From Bacteroidales bacterium UBA5536 (GTDB taxonomy: Bacteria > Bacteroidota > Bacteroidia > Bacteroidales > F082), in the NCBI GenBank assembly GCA_002426795.1, contig DINQ01000004.1, positions 62,001-126,000 of the forward strand: a DNA stretch of 64,000 bases. The letters are read 5' to 3'. Each line of letters opens with the position of its first letter. The stretch's first letter is position 1. Shown here piece after piece: positions 46,723 through 55,218 of this stretch. The notes beneath the pieces are model-generated. The model made no database searches, had not been told where the DNA came from, and worked only from the letters and a program-made list of their open reading frames with translations. A program made the translations under genes and the position numbers.

Positions 46723-46761
46723 ATGTTTTATCGTTGCTAAAATACTAAAGTAGTGCGCCTG

Positions 46762-48312
46762 TCAAATCTTTATTTCATCGTTTTGATGATTAAAAAACTT
46801 GTACTCAAGCATGTGGTAATTTGCCATTGGCTTGATTTTGACTGGCTTTTTATATTTCCAGGACCACTTGCGCCTGACTGAAACTATTCCTTTGGTGAGG
46901 AAAGCATGAATATAAGGGTGTACGGCCACGGTGATGGACTTCTCGTTTTGGTCGAGCAGCAAATATTTGAGGTTATTTTCGATCTCGTCGATGAAAATGA
47001 TACTGGGTTTAATTTTTCCGGTACCCTCGCATACTGGGCAACTCTCAAGTACCTGCACATTCATTTCGGGGCGCACACGCTGGCGGGTGATCTGCACCAA
47101 ACCGAACTTGCTGGGTGGCAAAATGGTATGTTTGGCATGATCGCGGGCCATTTCGTCTTTGAGTTTCTGGTAGAGCTCGCGGCGATGTTTCGAGTCGTGC
47201 ATATCGATAAAATCGATCACGATAATGCCTCCCATATCGCGCAATCTCAACTGTCGGGCAATTTCGGCCGCAGCTTCCAGGTTTACGGCCAGGGCGTTTT
47301 CTTCCTGGCTATTTTCTTTGTTTACACGATGACCACTGTTCACGTCGATCACGTGCATGGCTTCTGTGTGCTCAATAATGAGGTAAACACCACTTCTGAT
47401 GGTAACGGTTTTCCCGAAAAGACCTTTTATTTGCTTATCGACGCCGAAGTTTTCGAATACCGGAAGCTTCCCTTTGTATAGTTTGACAATATCAACTTTT
47501 TGCGGTGCTATGGTATTGATGAAATTTCTTGTTTCTTCGTAAAGCACAGGATCGTTTATGTGAACACTGTTAAACGATTCGTTGAGCAAGTCGCGAAGAA
47601 TGGCCGAGGTGCGGTCGAGTTCGCTGATGATTTTAACGGGGGCCTTTGCATTGAGCAATTTGGTAGTGGTCTTTTCCCATTTTTCAACCAGCGAGCGAAG
47701 ATCAGCATCCAGCTCGGCTACTTTTTTGTTTTCGGCTACGGTGCGAATAATGACGCCGTAATTATTTGGCTTAATGCTTTGAATCAGACGCTTCAGTCTG
47801 TTTCGTTCTTCGCTGCTTCGGATTTTTTGTGATACGGAAATACGACTCGAAAAGGGAACCAACACCAAGTAACGTCCTGCAAATGAAATCTCAGAGGAGA
47901 TACGTGGCCCTTTGGTTGAAATGGGTTCTTTGGCAATCTGCACCAGAATTTGGGCACCAGATGCCAGAACCTGTGTGATTTTTCCTGTTTTTTCGATGTC
48001 TGACTCAAGCCTGAAGTTTTCCATGGTCACCTGAGCAGGTTTCCCATTCATGGCAAGCTTGATGTACTTATTCAACGACCTGATTTGAGGACCCAGGTCA
48101 AGGTAATGCAGAAATGCATCTTTTTCGTATCCAACATCCACGAAAGCTGCGTTTAGACCCGGCATGATTTTCTTGACTCTGCCCAGGTACACGTCGCCAA
48201 CTGCGTAATTATTGTTGGTCTTTTCTTTGTGAAGTTCAACCAGTTGTTTATCTTCCAACAGAACAATGTCAACCTCCGAAGCACGAGAATCTATGATGAG
48301 TTCTCTATTCAC
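46762..48312 (-). CDS. rng: Ribonuclease G/E family endoribonuclease
   Basis: A 516-residue RNase G, without the long C-terminal scaffold of E. coli RNase E. The N-terminal S1 domain (about 38-125, DVYLGRVKKIMPGLNAAFVD) is followed by the catalytic DNase I-like region with the metal-binding aspartates in VIDVNSG and GIIVIDFIDM, and the zinc-link CPVCEGTGK joins protomers. The enzyme trims 16S rRNA and decays mRNA. It is followed by a terminator. The 29-residue miniprotein gene and HU lie upstream on the same strand. Confidence 0.95.
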   Translation of the reverse strand: MNRELIIDSRASEVDIVLLEDKQLVELHKEKTNNNYAVGDVYLGRVKKIMPGLNAAFVDVGYEKDAFLHYLDLGPQIRSLNKYIKLAMNGKPAQVTMENFRLESDIEKTGKITQVLASGAQILVQIAKEPISTKGPRISSEISFAGRYLVLVPFSSRISVSQKIRSSEERNRLKRLIQSIKPNNYGVIIRTVAENKKVAELDADLRSLVEKWEKTTTKLLNAKAPVKIISELDRTSAILRDLLNESFNSVHINDPVLYEETRNFINTIAPQKVDIVKLYKGKLPVFENFGVDKQIKGLFGKTVTIRSGVYLIIEHTEAMHVIDVNSGHRVNKENSQEENALAVNLEAAAEIARQLRLRDMGGIIVIDFIDMHDSKHRRELYQKLKDEMARDHAKHTILPPSKFGLVQITRQRVRPEMNVQVLESCPVCEGTGKIKPSIIFIDEIENNLKYLLLDQNEKSITVAVHPYIHAFLTKGIVSVRRKWSWKYKKPVKIKPMANYHMLEYKFFNHQNDEIKI

Positions 48313-48469
48313 TTTGTTTCAGTTTTTTTAATGAGTGCCATGAAATTGGCATAGTAAAGTAATTTCTTTGGAGTAATTGACAGCACAAAGAGCTAAAACT
48401 GAATAACACAACGCCCCAAAATTTTGCGACATTGTGTTACTCAACTTAAGCGGACAAAATCAGAAATGA

Positions 48470-48559
48470 TTATTTCTTCTTATGCCTGTTCTTCCTCAAA
48501 CGTTTTTTGCGTTTGTGGGTCGCCATCTTGTGTCTTTTTCTTTTTTTCCCGCTTGGCAT
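48470..48559 (-). CDS. 29-residue basic ribosomal-type miniprotein (AURKAIP1/COX24 domain)
   Basis: A small open frame of 29 codons plus stop between HU and the RNase G gene. It starts MPSGKKRKRHKMATHKRKKR and ends KNRHKKK, so about 60 percent of residues are Lys, Arg or His. This wording fits the AURKAIP1/COX24 domain miniproteins found in Bacteroidota, related to a mitochondrial small-subunit ribosomal protein. It probably binds rRNA in the small subunit. The start ATG ends at 48559, about 34 bases after the HU stop, so it may be transcribed with HU. Confidence 0.82.
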   Translation of the reverse strand: MPSGKKRKRHKMATHKRKKRLRKNRHKKK

Positions 48560-48593
48560 GATTAATTCATTTAGAAATTAGTAAATCCTTGAA

Positions 48594-48878
48594 TTATTTT
48601 GTATTACCTTTAACCTGGTTCACAAAAGTTTTGGCAGGTTTGAAAGCAGGAATGTTATGAGCAGGAATGATAATGGTTGTGTTCTTTGAGATGTTACGAC
48701 CTGTCTTTTCGGCTCTTCTTTTGATTGTGAAGCTTCCAAAACCTCTCAAATAAACATTTTCTCCGTTGACCATGGCGCCTTTTACTGTGTCCATGAAAGA
48801 TTCAACAACGGCCTGTACAGCTACTTTTTCTACACCTGTTTTGTTAGCAACATCTGCTACGATTTCTGCTTTTGTCAT
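48594..48878 (-). CDS. HU family DNA-binding protein
   Basis: A 94-residue HU/IHF protein that bends and packs DNA. The ATG ending at 48878 gives the usual MTKAEIVADVANKTG start; the frame upstream is open but includes the promoter and lacks family features. The GENVYLRGFGSFTIKRRAEK segment and the beta arm with IPAHNIPAFKPAKTF, containing the DNA-intercalating Pro, are intact. A strong -33/-7 promoter is predicted at 48925-48952. The divergent neighbour is mutY. Confidence 0.95.
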   Translation of the reverse strand: MTKAEIVADVANKTGVEKVAVQAVVESFMDTVKGAMVNGENVYLRGFGSFTIKRRAEKTGRNISKNTTIIIPAHNIPAFKPAKTFVNQVKGNTK

Positions 48879-48924
48879 ATCTTTAAATTTTAAAAGATTA
48901 AAATTGTGAGTTTTATTCGGAGGG

Positions 48925-48952
48925 CAAAGGTAAAAACATTTTTTAAACTCAA
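48925..48952 (-). promoter_or_regulatory. Predicted Bacteroidota-type promoter for HU
   Basis: On the minus strand: -33 TTG at 48952-48950, 17-base spacer, perfect -7 box TACCTTTG at 48932-48925, 46 bases before the HU start. The leader after it is A/T-rich with no Shine-Dalgarno site. Confidence 0.6.
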
Positions 48953-49009
48953 ATGTCTTTTTTGTTTTTTTTCTCTCTAATGGGCTCAAAATAAATATTT
49001 TCGTCTGAA

Positions 49010-50098
49010 ATGACTACATTGCAAAAAGAACTCATCAACTGGTACACGCTCAACAAACGCGATCTTCCCTGGCGCAAAACACAAAGTCCTTATCACATTT
49101 GGCTTTCAGAGATTATTTTACAGCAAACACGCGTCGATCAGGGGCTTTCATATTATCTTAGGTTTATAGAGCAATACCCAACCATAGAGGCGCTCGCTGC
49201 AGCTCCTGAACAAGATGTGCTAAAACTTTGGCAGGGACTGGGTTATTATTCACGTGCCCGCAACCTTCTAATTGCAGCAAGGCAGGTCGTAAACGAGTTT
49301 GAAGGTCAGTTTCCACAAACATTCGAATCAATCAAAAAACTGAAAGGTGTTGGCGATTACACCGCTGCAGCAATCGCTTCGATGGCCTTTCAGAAACCTA
49401 ATGCTGTTGTTGATGGCAATGTTTACAGGGTTTTATCGCGCTTGTTTGCCATTGACACACCAATAAACTCCAGCTCGGGAAAGAAAATCTTTGCTGAGCT
49501 GGCCAATGAGTTAATGCCTGAAACTGATCCCGGTATATACAACCAAGCCATCATGGAGTTTGGTGCGCTGTATTGCAAACCTGGTAAGCCCGACTGCGAA
49601 AATTGCATTGTCAGACAGCACTGTCTTGCCTTTGCTAAAAATCAAGTTGCTGATTTACCTGTAAAAACCAAGACCTTAAAAGTTAAACAGCGGTTCTTTC
49701 ATTATTTGGTCTTTCTCTTTCCAGTGAATGACATTTGCCATACTATGCTCAGGAAAAGAGTGGGAAATGACATCTGGAAAGGCCTTTATGATTTCCCGCT
49801 GATAGAAACAGAAACCAAAGGGGCAACAACCGAAATCATAACGGCCATCACAGAAAACTTTGGGCTCAATTCAACTAGTTTTACTATCGAATCAGTTTCG
49901 CCAGAGTACCGTCATCAGTTGACGCACCGGCAAATAATTGCACGTTTTTACCAAATTCAATTAAAAGGCAACGAATCGTTATTAAATGACAATTCCTTAT
50001 CTTTGACCCCTCAGGCAATGCTCCATCAATTTCCACTTCCGCGATTGATTGACAAGTATCTGTCTGAAAACGAAAATCTTTACTGTAAAAACAATTGA
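49010..50098 (+). CDS. mutY: A/G-specific adenine glycosylase
   Basis: A 362-residue MutY, which removes adenine mispaired with 8-oxoguanine. The helix-hairpin-helix LKGVGDYTAAAI, catalytic E34 in WLSEIILQQT and D135 in VVDGNVYR are present. The iron-sulfur cluster ligands are C189, C196, C199 and C205 in the canonical spacing. The C-terminal NUDIX-like domain (about 225-350) recognises 8-oxoguanine. Its gene is the first of the conserved mutY-ssb-gldE-gldD group and is divergent from HU. Confidence 0.96.
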   Translation: MTTLQKELINWYTLNKRDLPWRKTQSPYHIWLSEIILQQTRVDQGLSYYLRFIEQYPTIEALAAAPEQDVLKLWQGLGYYSRARNLLIAARQVVNEFEGQFPQTFESIKKLKGVGDYTAAAIASMAFQKPNAVVDGNVYRVLSRLFAIDTPINSSSGKKIFAELANELMPETDPGIYNQAIMEFGALYCKPGKPDCENCIVRQHCLAFAKNQVADLPVKTKTLKVKQRFFHYLVFLFPVNDICHTMLRKRVGNDIWKGLYDFPLIETETKGATTEIITAITENFGLNSTSFTIESVSPEYRHQLTHRQIIARFYQIQLKGNESLLNDNSLSLTPQAMLHQFPLPRLIDKYLSENENLYCKNN

Positions 50099-50110
50099 CA
50101 CCTAAATACT

Positions 50111-50590
50111 ATGGCCGGACTAAATAAAGTAATGCTCATCGGGCGACTGGGAAAAGATCCTGAAGTAATTTCATTTGAAAATGGCGGAAAAAAAATGACC
50201 GTAACACTTGCCACAAGCGAACGTTACCGCGACCGCAACGGACAATGGCAAGATCAGACCGAATGGCACAATATTGTGGCATGGGGAAACCTTGCAAACG
50301 ACATTGAAGAAAAGCGCCGAAACTACATCAAAGGAGACTTACTGTTTGTTGAAGGCAAAATTAAAACCCGCCAGTATCAGGATAGCAGCGGCACAACCAA
50401 ATATATCACTGAAATTGTGGCCGAAAAGATGAATCTGATTTCAAAAAGTGGTCAACAAAGCAATCAAAACGATCCTCACCTGCAATCCGACAGGTCAACC
50501 AGCTCAACTGCTCCTGATTATTCAGAAGATCTCCACTCCGATCAGGGAGCAGGCGGACATGATGCCAGCGCTGACGATTTGCCTTTCTAA
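50111..50590 (+). CDS. ssb: Single-stranded DNA-binding protein
   Basis: A 159-residue SSB. The OB fold occupies about residues 1-107, starting AGLNKVMLIGRLGKDPE, with WHNIVAWG and EGKIKTRQYQD typical. A flexible, Gln/Ser-rich linker then leads to the acidic tip DDLPF, the docking peptide for repair and replication partners. It starts 12 bases after mutY, so coupling of the two repair genes is likely, and is followed by gldE. Confidence 0.96.
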   Translation: MAGLNKVMLIGRLGKDPEVISFENGGKKMTVTLATSERYRDRNGQWQDQTEWHNIVAWGNLANDIEEKRRNYIKGDLLFVEGKIKTRQYQDSSGTTKYITEIVAEKMNLISKSGQQSNQNDPHLQSDRSTSSTAPDYSEDLHSDQGAGGHDASADDLPF

Positions 50591-50683
50591 TTGGAAAACA
50601 AGCGAATAAATTGTCGGCAGATACACATCGTATAATTCATCATTTTTATTAAATTTGCCACGCTATTCTAAAGCTTATTCGTT

Positions 50684-52033
50684 TTGGACACACCTGACCC
50701 TGACCCTTATTCTCAAATCATTTCGCTGATAATCAGCGCTATTTCTACAGACTTTTCTTTTTCTACCCTGCTCAGCTTTTTCGTACTGCTGGTTTTGCTT
50801 GCTATCTCAGCGCTGGTTTCGGGTAGCGAAACAGCTTTGTTTTCGCTCCAACCATCCGACATCAATGCCCTCGAATCGAGTAACGATCCATTGGGCAAAT
50901 TGGTGTTGCATATCCGCGAAAAACCCAAAACCCTACTGGCCACTATCTTGATTGCCAACAACCTGGTGAATGTGGCTATTGTTATCCTCAGCACATTCAT
51001 AACCAGCCATTTCTTCGATTTCAGCGACAACCCCTTGCTCGCCTTTGTGATTCAGGTAGTTGTGGTAACCTCGCTGATATTGCTGTTGGGCGAAATCATA
51101 CCGAAAGTTGTGGCCAACAAATATCCCCGCCGACTGGCCATTGCAATGGCACGCCCATTGCAGGTTATGGTAACAATATTCAGGCCTTTGAGCCGGCTAC
51201 TTGTATCATCTACCACATTTCTCGACAAGCGGCTGGTCAGAAAAACGCACAACATTTCTATGAGTGAGCTATCGGCAGCTATAGATATTACAAGCGATGA
51301 ATCAACGCCTCCTGAAGAGAAAAAGATGCTGAAAGGCATTGCCACTTTTAGTGAGAAAGAGGTGCGTAACATTATGAAGTCGCGGGTGAATGTGACAGCC
51401 ATAGATGGCAGCATGTCGTTTGATGCTGTGCTTGAGGTGGTAATCAATAGCGGATATTCCAGGATTCCGGTTTATGATGGGGGGTTCGACAAAGTACTTG
51501 GAATCCTATATATCAAAGATTTAATTCCATTTCTAGATAAGAAGCAACTCGATTGGTTGCCACTGATCAGACCTGCCTTTTTTGTGCCAGAAAACAAAAA
51601 AATCAACGATTTACTCCAGGAATTTCGCCAAAAGAAAATTCACATGGCTATCGTCGTTGATGAATATGGAGGCACTTCAGGCTTGCTTACGCTTGAAGAC
51701 ATCATTGAGGAGATTGTGGGCGAAATCAGCGATGAGTTCGATAAGGAACCCGAGTCCGGATTTTATGAAATGATTGCAGACGACCAATGGCTTTTCGAAG
51801 CACGAACAAGTCTGCTCGATTTTTCGAAAGTGCTTAACCTTGACGATCATTATTTTGAAGATGTACAAGGCGATTCCGATACATTGGCCGGACTGATTCT
51901 TGAGCTGGAAGGGCGCATCCCAGAGATTGGCTTTCGCGTTCCATGCAAAGAGTTTGTTTTTGAGATTTCCGATGCTGACGAACGTAGAATCAAACAGATA
52001 ACAGTGAGGCGCGATGCGGAAATTGAAAATTAG
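50684..52033 (+). CDS. gldE: Gliding motility-associated protein GldE (CorC/HlyC family)
   Basis: A 449-residue membrane protein. The N-terminal DUF21/CNNM-type membrane domain (about 25-200) includes SGSETALFSL, two CBS domains follow (about 215-330, with FSRIPVYDGG-like and IHMAIVVDEYGGTSG strands) and a CorC/HlyC domain ends the protein. The start is TTG at 50684 as no ATG precedes the first helix. The gene location between ssb and gldD identifies it as GldE, needed with GldD for T9SS and gliding. A -7 box TAAATTTG is at 50650-50657. It overlaps gldD by 20 bases. Confidence 0.92.
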   Translation: MDTPDPDPYSQIISLIISAISTDFSFSTLLSFFVLLVLLAISALVSGSETALFSLQPSDINALESSNDPLGKLVLHIREKPKTLLATILIANNLVNVAIVILSTFITSHFFDFSDNPLLAFVIQVVVVTSLILLLGEIIPKVVANKYPRRLAIAMARPLQVMVTIFRPLSRLLVSSTTFLDKRLVRKTHNISMSELSAAIDITSDESTPPEEKKMLKGIATFSEKEVRNIMKSRVNVTAIDGSMSFDAVLEVVINSGYSRIPVYDGGFDKVLGILYIKDLIPFLDKKQLDWLPLIRPAFFVPENKKINDLLQEFRQKKIHMAIVVDEYGGTSGLLTLEDIIEEIVGEISDEFDKEPESGFYEMIADDQWLFEARTSLLDFSKVLNLDDHYFEDVQGDSDTLAGLILELEGRIPEIGFRVPCKEFVFEISDADERRIKQITVRRDAEIEN

Positions 52034-52634
52034 TATTTTTTTCTCAAAACTGCCGCGAGTGCTGGCTTTAGTCGGGATGCTAATGCTTGTTTCCTGCAAC
52101 AACGACTCGGGTTATGCACCCAAACCCCGCGGTTTTTTCCGAATCGACCTCCCACAAAAAGCCTATCAGATCTATGATTCACTGCCGGCTTACCGTTTTG
52201 AATATCCGGCTTATGCGCAAGTAACTCCTGATTTCAGGTCACCCGATCAAAAAAACTGGGTCAATATTGAATTTCCGCAATTCAAAGGTAGCCTGCACAT
52301 CAGCTACAAAAAAGTAGACAACAACCTGGGTGTCTACCTCGAAGACGCACACACCATGCTAATGAAACATCTTTCAAAAGCGAGCGCAATACACGACAGC
52401 CTGATATCCGACCCTGAACATCAAGTATATGGATTGCTCTACACTATTCAAGGAAAAGGTGTTGCCTCGCCGGTGCAATTTTACCTGACAGACAGCACCC
52501 GGCATTTTATCCGGGGAGCTCTCTACTTCAACATCAGGCCAAACAATGATTCATTGGCGCCTGTAATCGATTTCTTGATGAAGGATATCCGCCACTTTAT
52601 TGGCACTACAGAATGGAAAAGTGCTGTTAAGTAG
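52014..52634 (+). CDS. gldD: Gliding motility lipoprotein GldD
   Basis: A 206-residue lipoprotein. The signal ends in LMLVSC with C28 lipidated. The PKPRGFFRIDLPQKAYQ segment directly after the anchor is the GldD family signature, followed by YRFEYPAYAQ and the C-terminal GALYFNIRPNNDSLAPV segment. GldD is an envelope lipoprotein needed for gliding and T9SS function in Flavobacterium. The start overlaps the end of gldE by 20 bases, so translation is probably coupled. The M14 peptidase gene follows. Confidence 0.93.
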   Translation: MRKLKISIFFSKLPRVLALVGMLMLVSCNNDSGYAPKPRGFFRIDLPQKAYQIYDSLPAYRFEYPAYAQVTPDFRSPDQKNWVNIEFPQFKGSLHISYKKVDNNLGVYLEDAHTMLMKHLSKASAIHDSLISDPEHQVYGLLYTIQGKGVASPVQFYLTDSTRHFIRGALYFNIRPNNDSLAPVIDFLMKDIRHFIGTTEWKSAVK

Positions 52635-52704
52635 TCTGCTTTTTCAGGTTTTATCATTTTTCCTTACTTTTTTTCTACTTTTATCCTCCAAAAAGTTAAT
52701 TCGT

Positions 52705-55059
52705 ATGATTAAAAAATTACTCGTTTTCATCACCTTCACCCTGAGTTTGTCAACTGTATTTGCACAACAGCAGGAGATTTACAAAAAGATTCGTATCGAT
52801 TCAAAAATGACTTCTATTGAGTCGCTTTCGCCGCTGGGTATCGACCTTCAGGAAGCCTATCGAACCGCTGAGGGCACTTTCGTGCTTGAACTAAGCAGCA
52901 CCGATCTTGAAAAACTGCAGAATGCCGGTATTCCATACGAGGTTTTGGTCGAAGACCTTGAAAGCTACTACGCCAGTAGATATGCCAAACAAAGTGACTT
53001 GCCTGTTTTTCGAAATCCGGCCGATGAGTTTCCCGTACCCGAGAACTGGGAATATGGCACTATGGGCGGCATGTACACCTACAGTCAGGTGCTTGCCAAG
53101 CTCGATTTTATGGCTGAGCAATGGCCCGATCTTATTACCGTGAAACAACCCATCAACGATGAACTGCTCTCGCACAACGGAAACCCTGTTTGGTATGTAA
53201 AAATCAGCGACAACCCAAATGAAAACGAGGATGAACCCGAGGTGCTCTACACAGGTGTGATTCATGCCCGCGAAGGCATTGGCGTGCAACAAATGATGTA
53301 TTATATGTTGTATCTGCTTGAAAACTACGAAACAAATCCATTGGTAAAAAACCTGGTGGACAACCGTGAAATGTATTTTGTGCCTATCATCAATCCTGAT
53401 GGATATCTTTATAACGAGCAAACAGCACCCAATGGCGGGGGTATGTGGCGCAAAAACAGAAGGAACAATGGCAGCTCTTACGGTGTTGACCTGAATAGAA
53501 ATTATGGATATATGTGGGGACTCGACAACAATGGTTCCTCCCCGACTCCCTCTGATGAGACCTATCGTGGTCCATCTGCATTCAGTGAACCCGAGACTCA
53601 AAACATGAAGCAAATTGTTGAGGAACATGAGTTTGTCATTGCACTCAATTACCATTCATTCAGCAACCTGTTGCTTTACCCATGGGGTTTTAGCGACGAT
53701 CCATGCCCTGATGATGCAATTTTTTCAGCGCATGCCAGTTTGATGACACGTGATAACCGTTACACATTCGGGCCGGGCAGCACAACTATTTATCCAACGA
53801 ATGGAGGTTCAGACGACTGGATGTATGGCGAGACTGAAAACAAAAATGTAGTCTTTGCTTACACACCTGAGGTAGGAAACGACAACGACGGATTCTGGCC
53901 ATCGGTAAATCGCATCATTCCACTTTGCCAGGAAAACATGATCCAAAATATCTATGCAGCCTGGCTGGCTGGCAGTTATGGAAAAGTAACCGAAACAGGT
54001 CCAACCGTAATTGGCACCACCGAAAGCTATATCACTTTCGACCTGACACGTTTGGGTTTTGGTGAAACAACAGGATGGAAAGTTAGTCTGACCCCACTCG
54101 ACGATCAGATTGTTGCTGTAGGCGACACCCTTACTTTTGGATCACTTGACATGTTAGAAACAGTTAGCGATTCCATTATGGTTCAATTGCGGAGCGATAT
54201 CCAAAGTGGAGATGAATTTCGTTTCCTGTTGACACTCGATGATGGCGGATTTGTTACAAGCGATACCATTACAAAAATGTTTGGAACTACAACGGTTGTT
54301 TTCGAAGACGACTGCGACAATTTCGACAACTGGACTTCTTCGAAATGGAATGTTACGCAAAACAATTTCCACTCCCCAACCGGATCAATCACCGACTCGC
54401 CAAATGGCGATTACCAAAACAATGAAAACAATACGATCACACTTGCACAACCAATCGAAATCCCGACTACAAGTCTTGCAACTTTAAGTTTCTGGACCAA
54501 ATGGGAGATTGAGGCCGGCTACGACTATGTACAGCTGCAATTGCGACAAGATGGTGCAGGTGCCTGGATACCTCTCGAAGGCAGGTTAACAAAACCCGGC
54601 AATTCGAACCAGCTGCCTGGTCAGCCACTCTATGACGGCAACAGCAACTGGGTGCGCGAAGAAGTTGACCTGACTGATTTTGCTGGAAGTAGCGTACAAT
54701 TACGCTTCGTCCTGCACAGCGACAGTTATGTGGTTGGCGATGGTTACTATTTTGATGATCTGCAACTTACGGTGCTTGACATCGAAACCTCTTTGGGCGA
54801 ATCATCCGCTCTGTCAAAAGACTTTTTAGTTTATCCAAATCCGGCCAGCAGCACCATACATCTTCACTTTGCTGAGCCTGCCAGCACAGATACTGAAGCC
54901 ATCATTACTGACCAGCAGGGCCGCATGGTGAAACGCATCAGCATAGCAGCTCAAAGCCAAAATGTATCGGCAGATATTGCTACTCTTGCCCCGGGAATTT
55001 ATTTCGTGCGCCTTGGAAACGGTGATGGCAAAAACTGGCAAAAACTGATTGTGGAATAA
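52705..55059 (+). CDS. Secreted M14 zinc carboxypeptidase with jelly-roll and T9SS sorting domains
   Basis: A 784-residue secreted protein from the ATG at 52705, which opens a signal peptide ending FAQ21; the open frame before it runs into gldD. The M14 domain (about 110-430) has zinc ligands H187 and E190 in the HAREG motif and H317 in the NYHSF motif, with catalytic E388 in YTPEVG; the VDLNRNYGYMWG segment binds the substrate carboxylate. A jelly-roll module (about 540-690) and a T9SS type A sorting domain (FLVYPNPAS to IVE) complete it. It is exported by the route its gldE and gldD neighbours serve. Confidence 0.93.
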   Translation: MIKKLLVFITFTLSLSTVFAQQQEIYKKIRIDSKMTSIESLSPLGIDLQEAYRTAEGTFVLELSSTDLEKLQNAGIPYEVLVEDLESYYASRYAKQSDLPVFRNPADEFPVPENWEYGTMGGMYTYSQVLAKLDFMAEQWPDLITVKQPINDELLSHNGNPVWYVKISDNPNENEDEPEVLYTGVIHAREGIGVQQMMYYMLYLLENYETNPLVKNLVDNREMYFVPIINPDGYLYNEQTAPNGGGMWRKNRRNNGSSYGVDLNRNYGYMWGLDNNGSSPTPSDETYRGPSAFSEPETQNMKQIVEEHEFVIALNYHSFSNLLLYPWGFSDDPCPDDAIFSAHASLMTRDNRYTFGPGSTTIYPTNGGSDDWMYGETENKNVVFAYTPEVGNDNDGFWPSVNRIIPLCQENMIQNIYAAWLAGSYGKVTETGPTVIGTTESYITFDLTRLGFGETTGWKVSLTPLDDQIVAVGDTLTFGSLDMLETVSDSIMVQLRSDIQSGDEFRFLLTLDDGGFVTSDTITKMFGTTTVVFEDDCDNFDNWTSSKWNVTQNNFHSPTGSITDSPNGDYQNNENNTITLAQPIEIPTTSLATLSFWTKWEIEAGYDYVQLQLRQDGAGAWIPLEGRLTKPGNSNQLPGQPLYDGNSNWVREEVDLTDFAGSSVQLRFVLHSDSYVVGDGYYFDDLQLTVLDIETSLGESSALSKDFLVYPNPASSTIHLHFAEPASTDTEAIITDQQGRMVKRISIAAQSQNVSADIATLAPGIYFVRLGNGDGKNWQKLIVE

Positions 55060-55081
55060 ATGATTTGAAGATTTAGAAAAG

Positions 55082-55114
55082 AACCTGGCATTTGAAAGTA
55101 TGCCGGGTTTTTTT
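55082..55114 (+). terminator. Intrinsic terminator after the M14 peptidase gene
   Basis: A ten-base-pair stem with one G-T pair (55082-55091 with 55100-55109; arm AACCTGGCAT) and an eight-base loop, followed by a run of seven T. Confidence 0.85.
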
Positions 55115-55197
55115 GTGCTATTTCAATAGAAAAAAGTACTTTTGGCGCAGCATCAACGTTCAATAGCCGATGTAGCAAACAACATATTAATTCTAAA

Positions 55198-55218
55198 ATG
55201 AGGGGAGGTAGCCTATGA
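55198..55218 (+). other. Possible six-codon leader reading frame upstream of corA
   Basis: A small frame of ATG plus five sense codons and TGA (MRGGSL) whose stop overlaps the corA start as ATGA. The same bases form the strong Shine-Dalgarno-like GAGGGGAGGTAG. It could be a coupled leader peptide, or simply a ribosome-binding site that happens to contain a start codon. Confidence 0.25.

Noticed and set aside
46906..47481. A 191-codon open frame on the plus strand inside the RNase G gene
   Set aside because: Complete antisense overlap with a conserved gene and no recognisable domain.
52891..53655. A 254-codon open frame on the minus strand inside the M14 peptidase gene
   Set aside because: It is fully antisense to an intact, well-recognised enzyme, has no family features and no promoter or initiation context; it reflects codon bias of the real gene.
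55115..55197. An M-box magnesium riboswitch before corA
   Set aside because: The space is too short and no conserved M-box stems are visible; only the strong ribosome-binding site and short frame remain.
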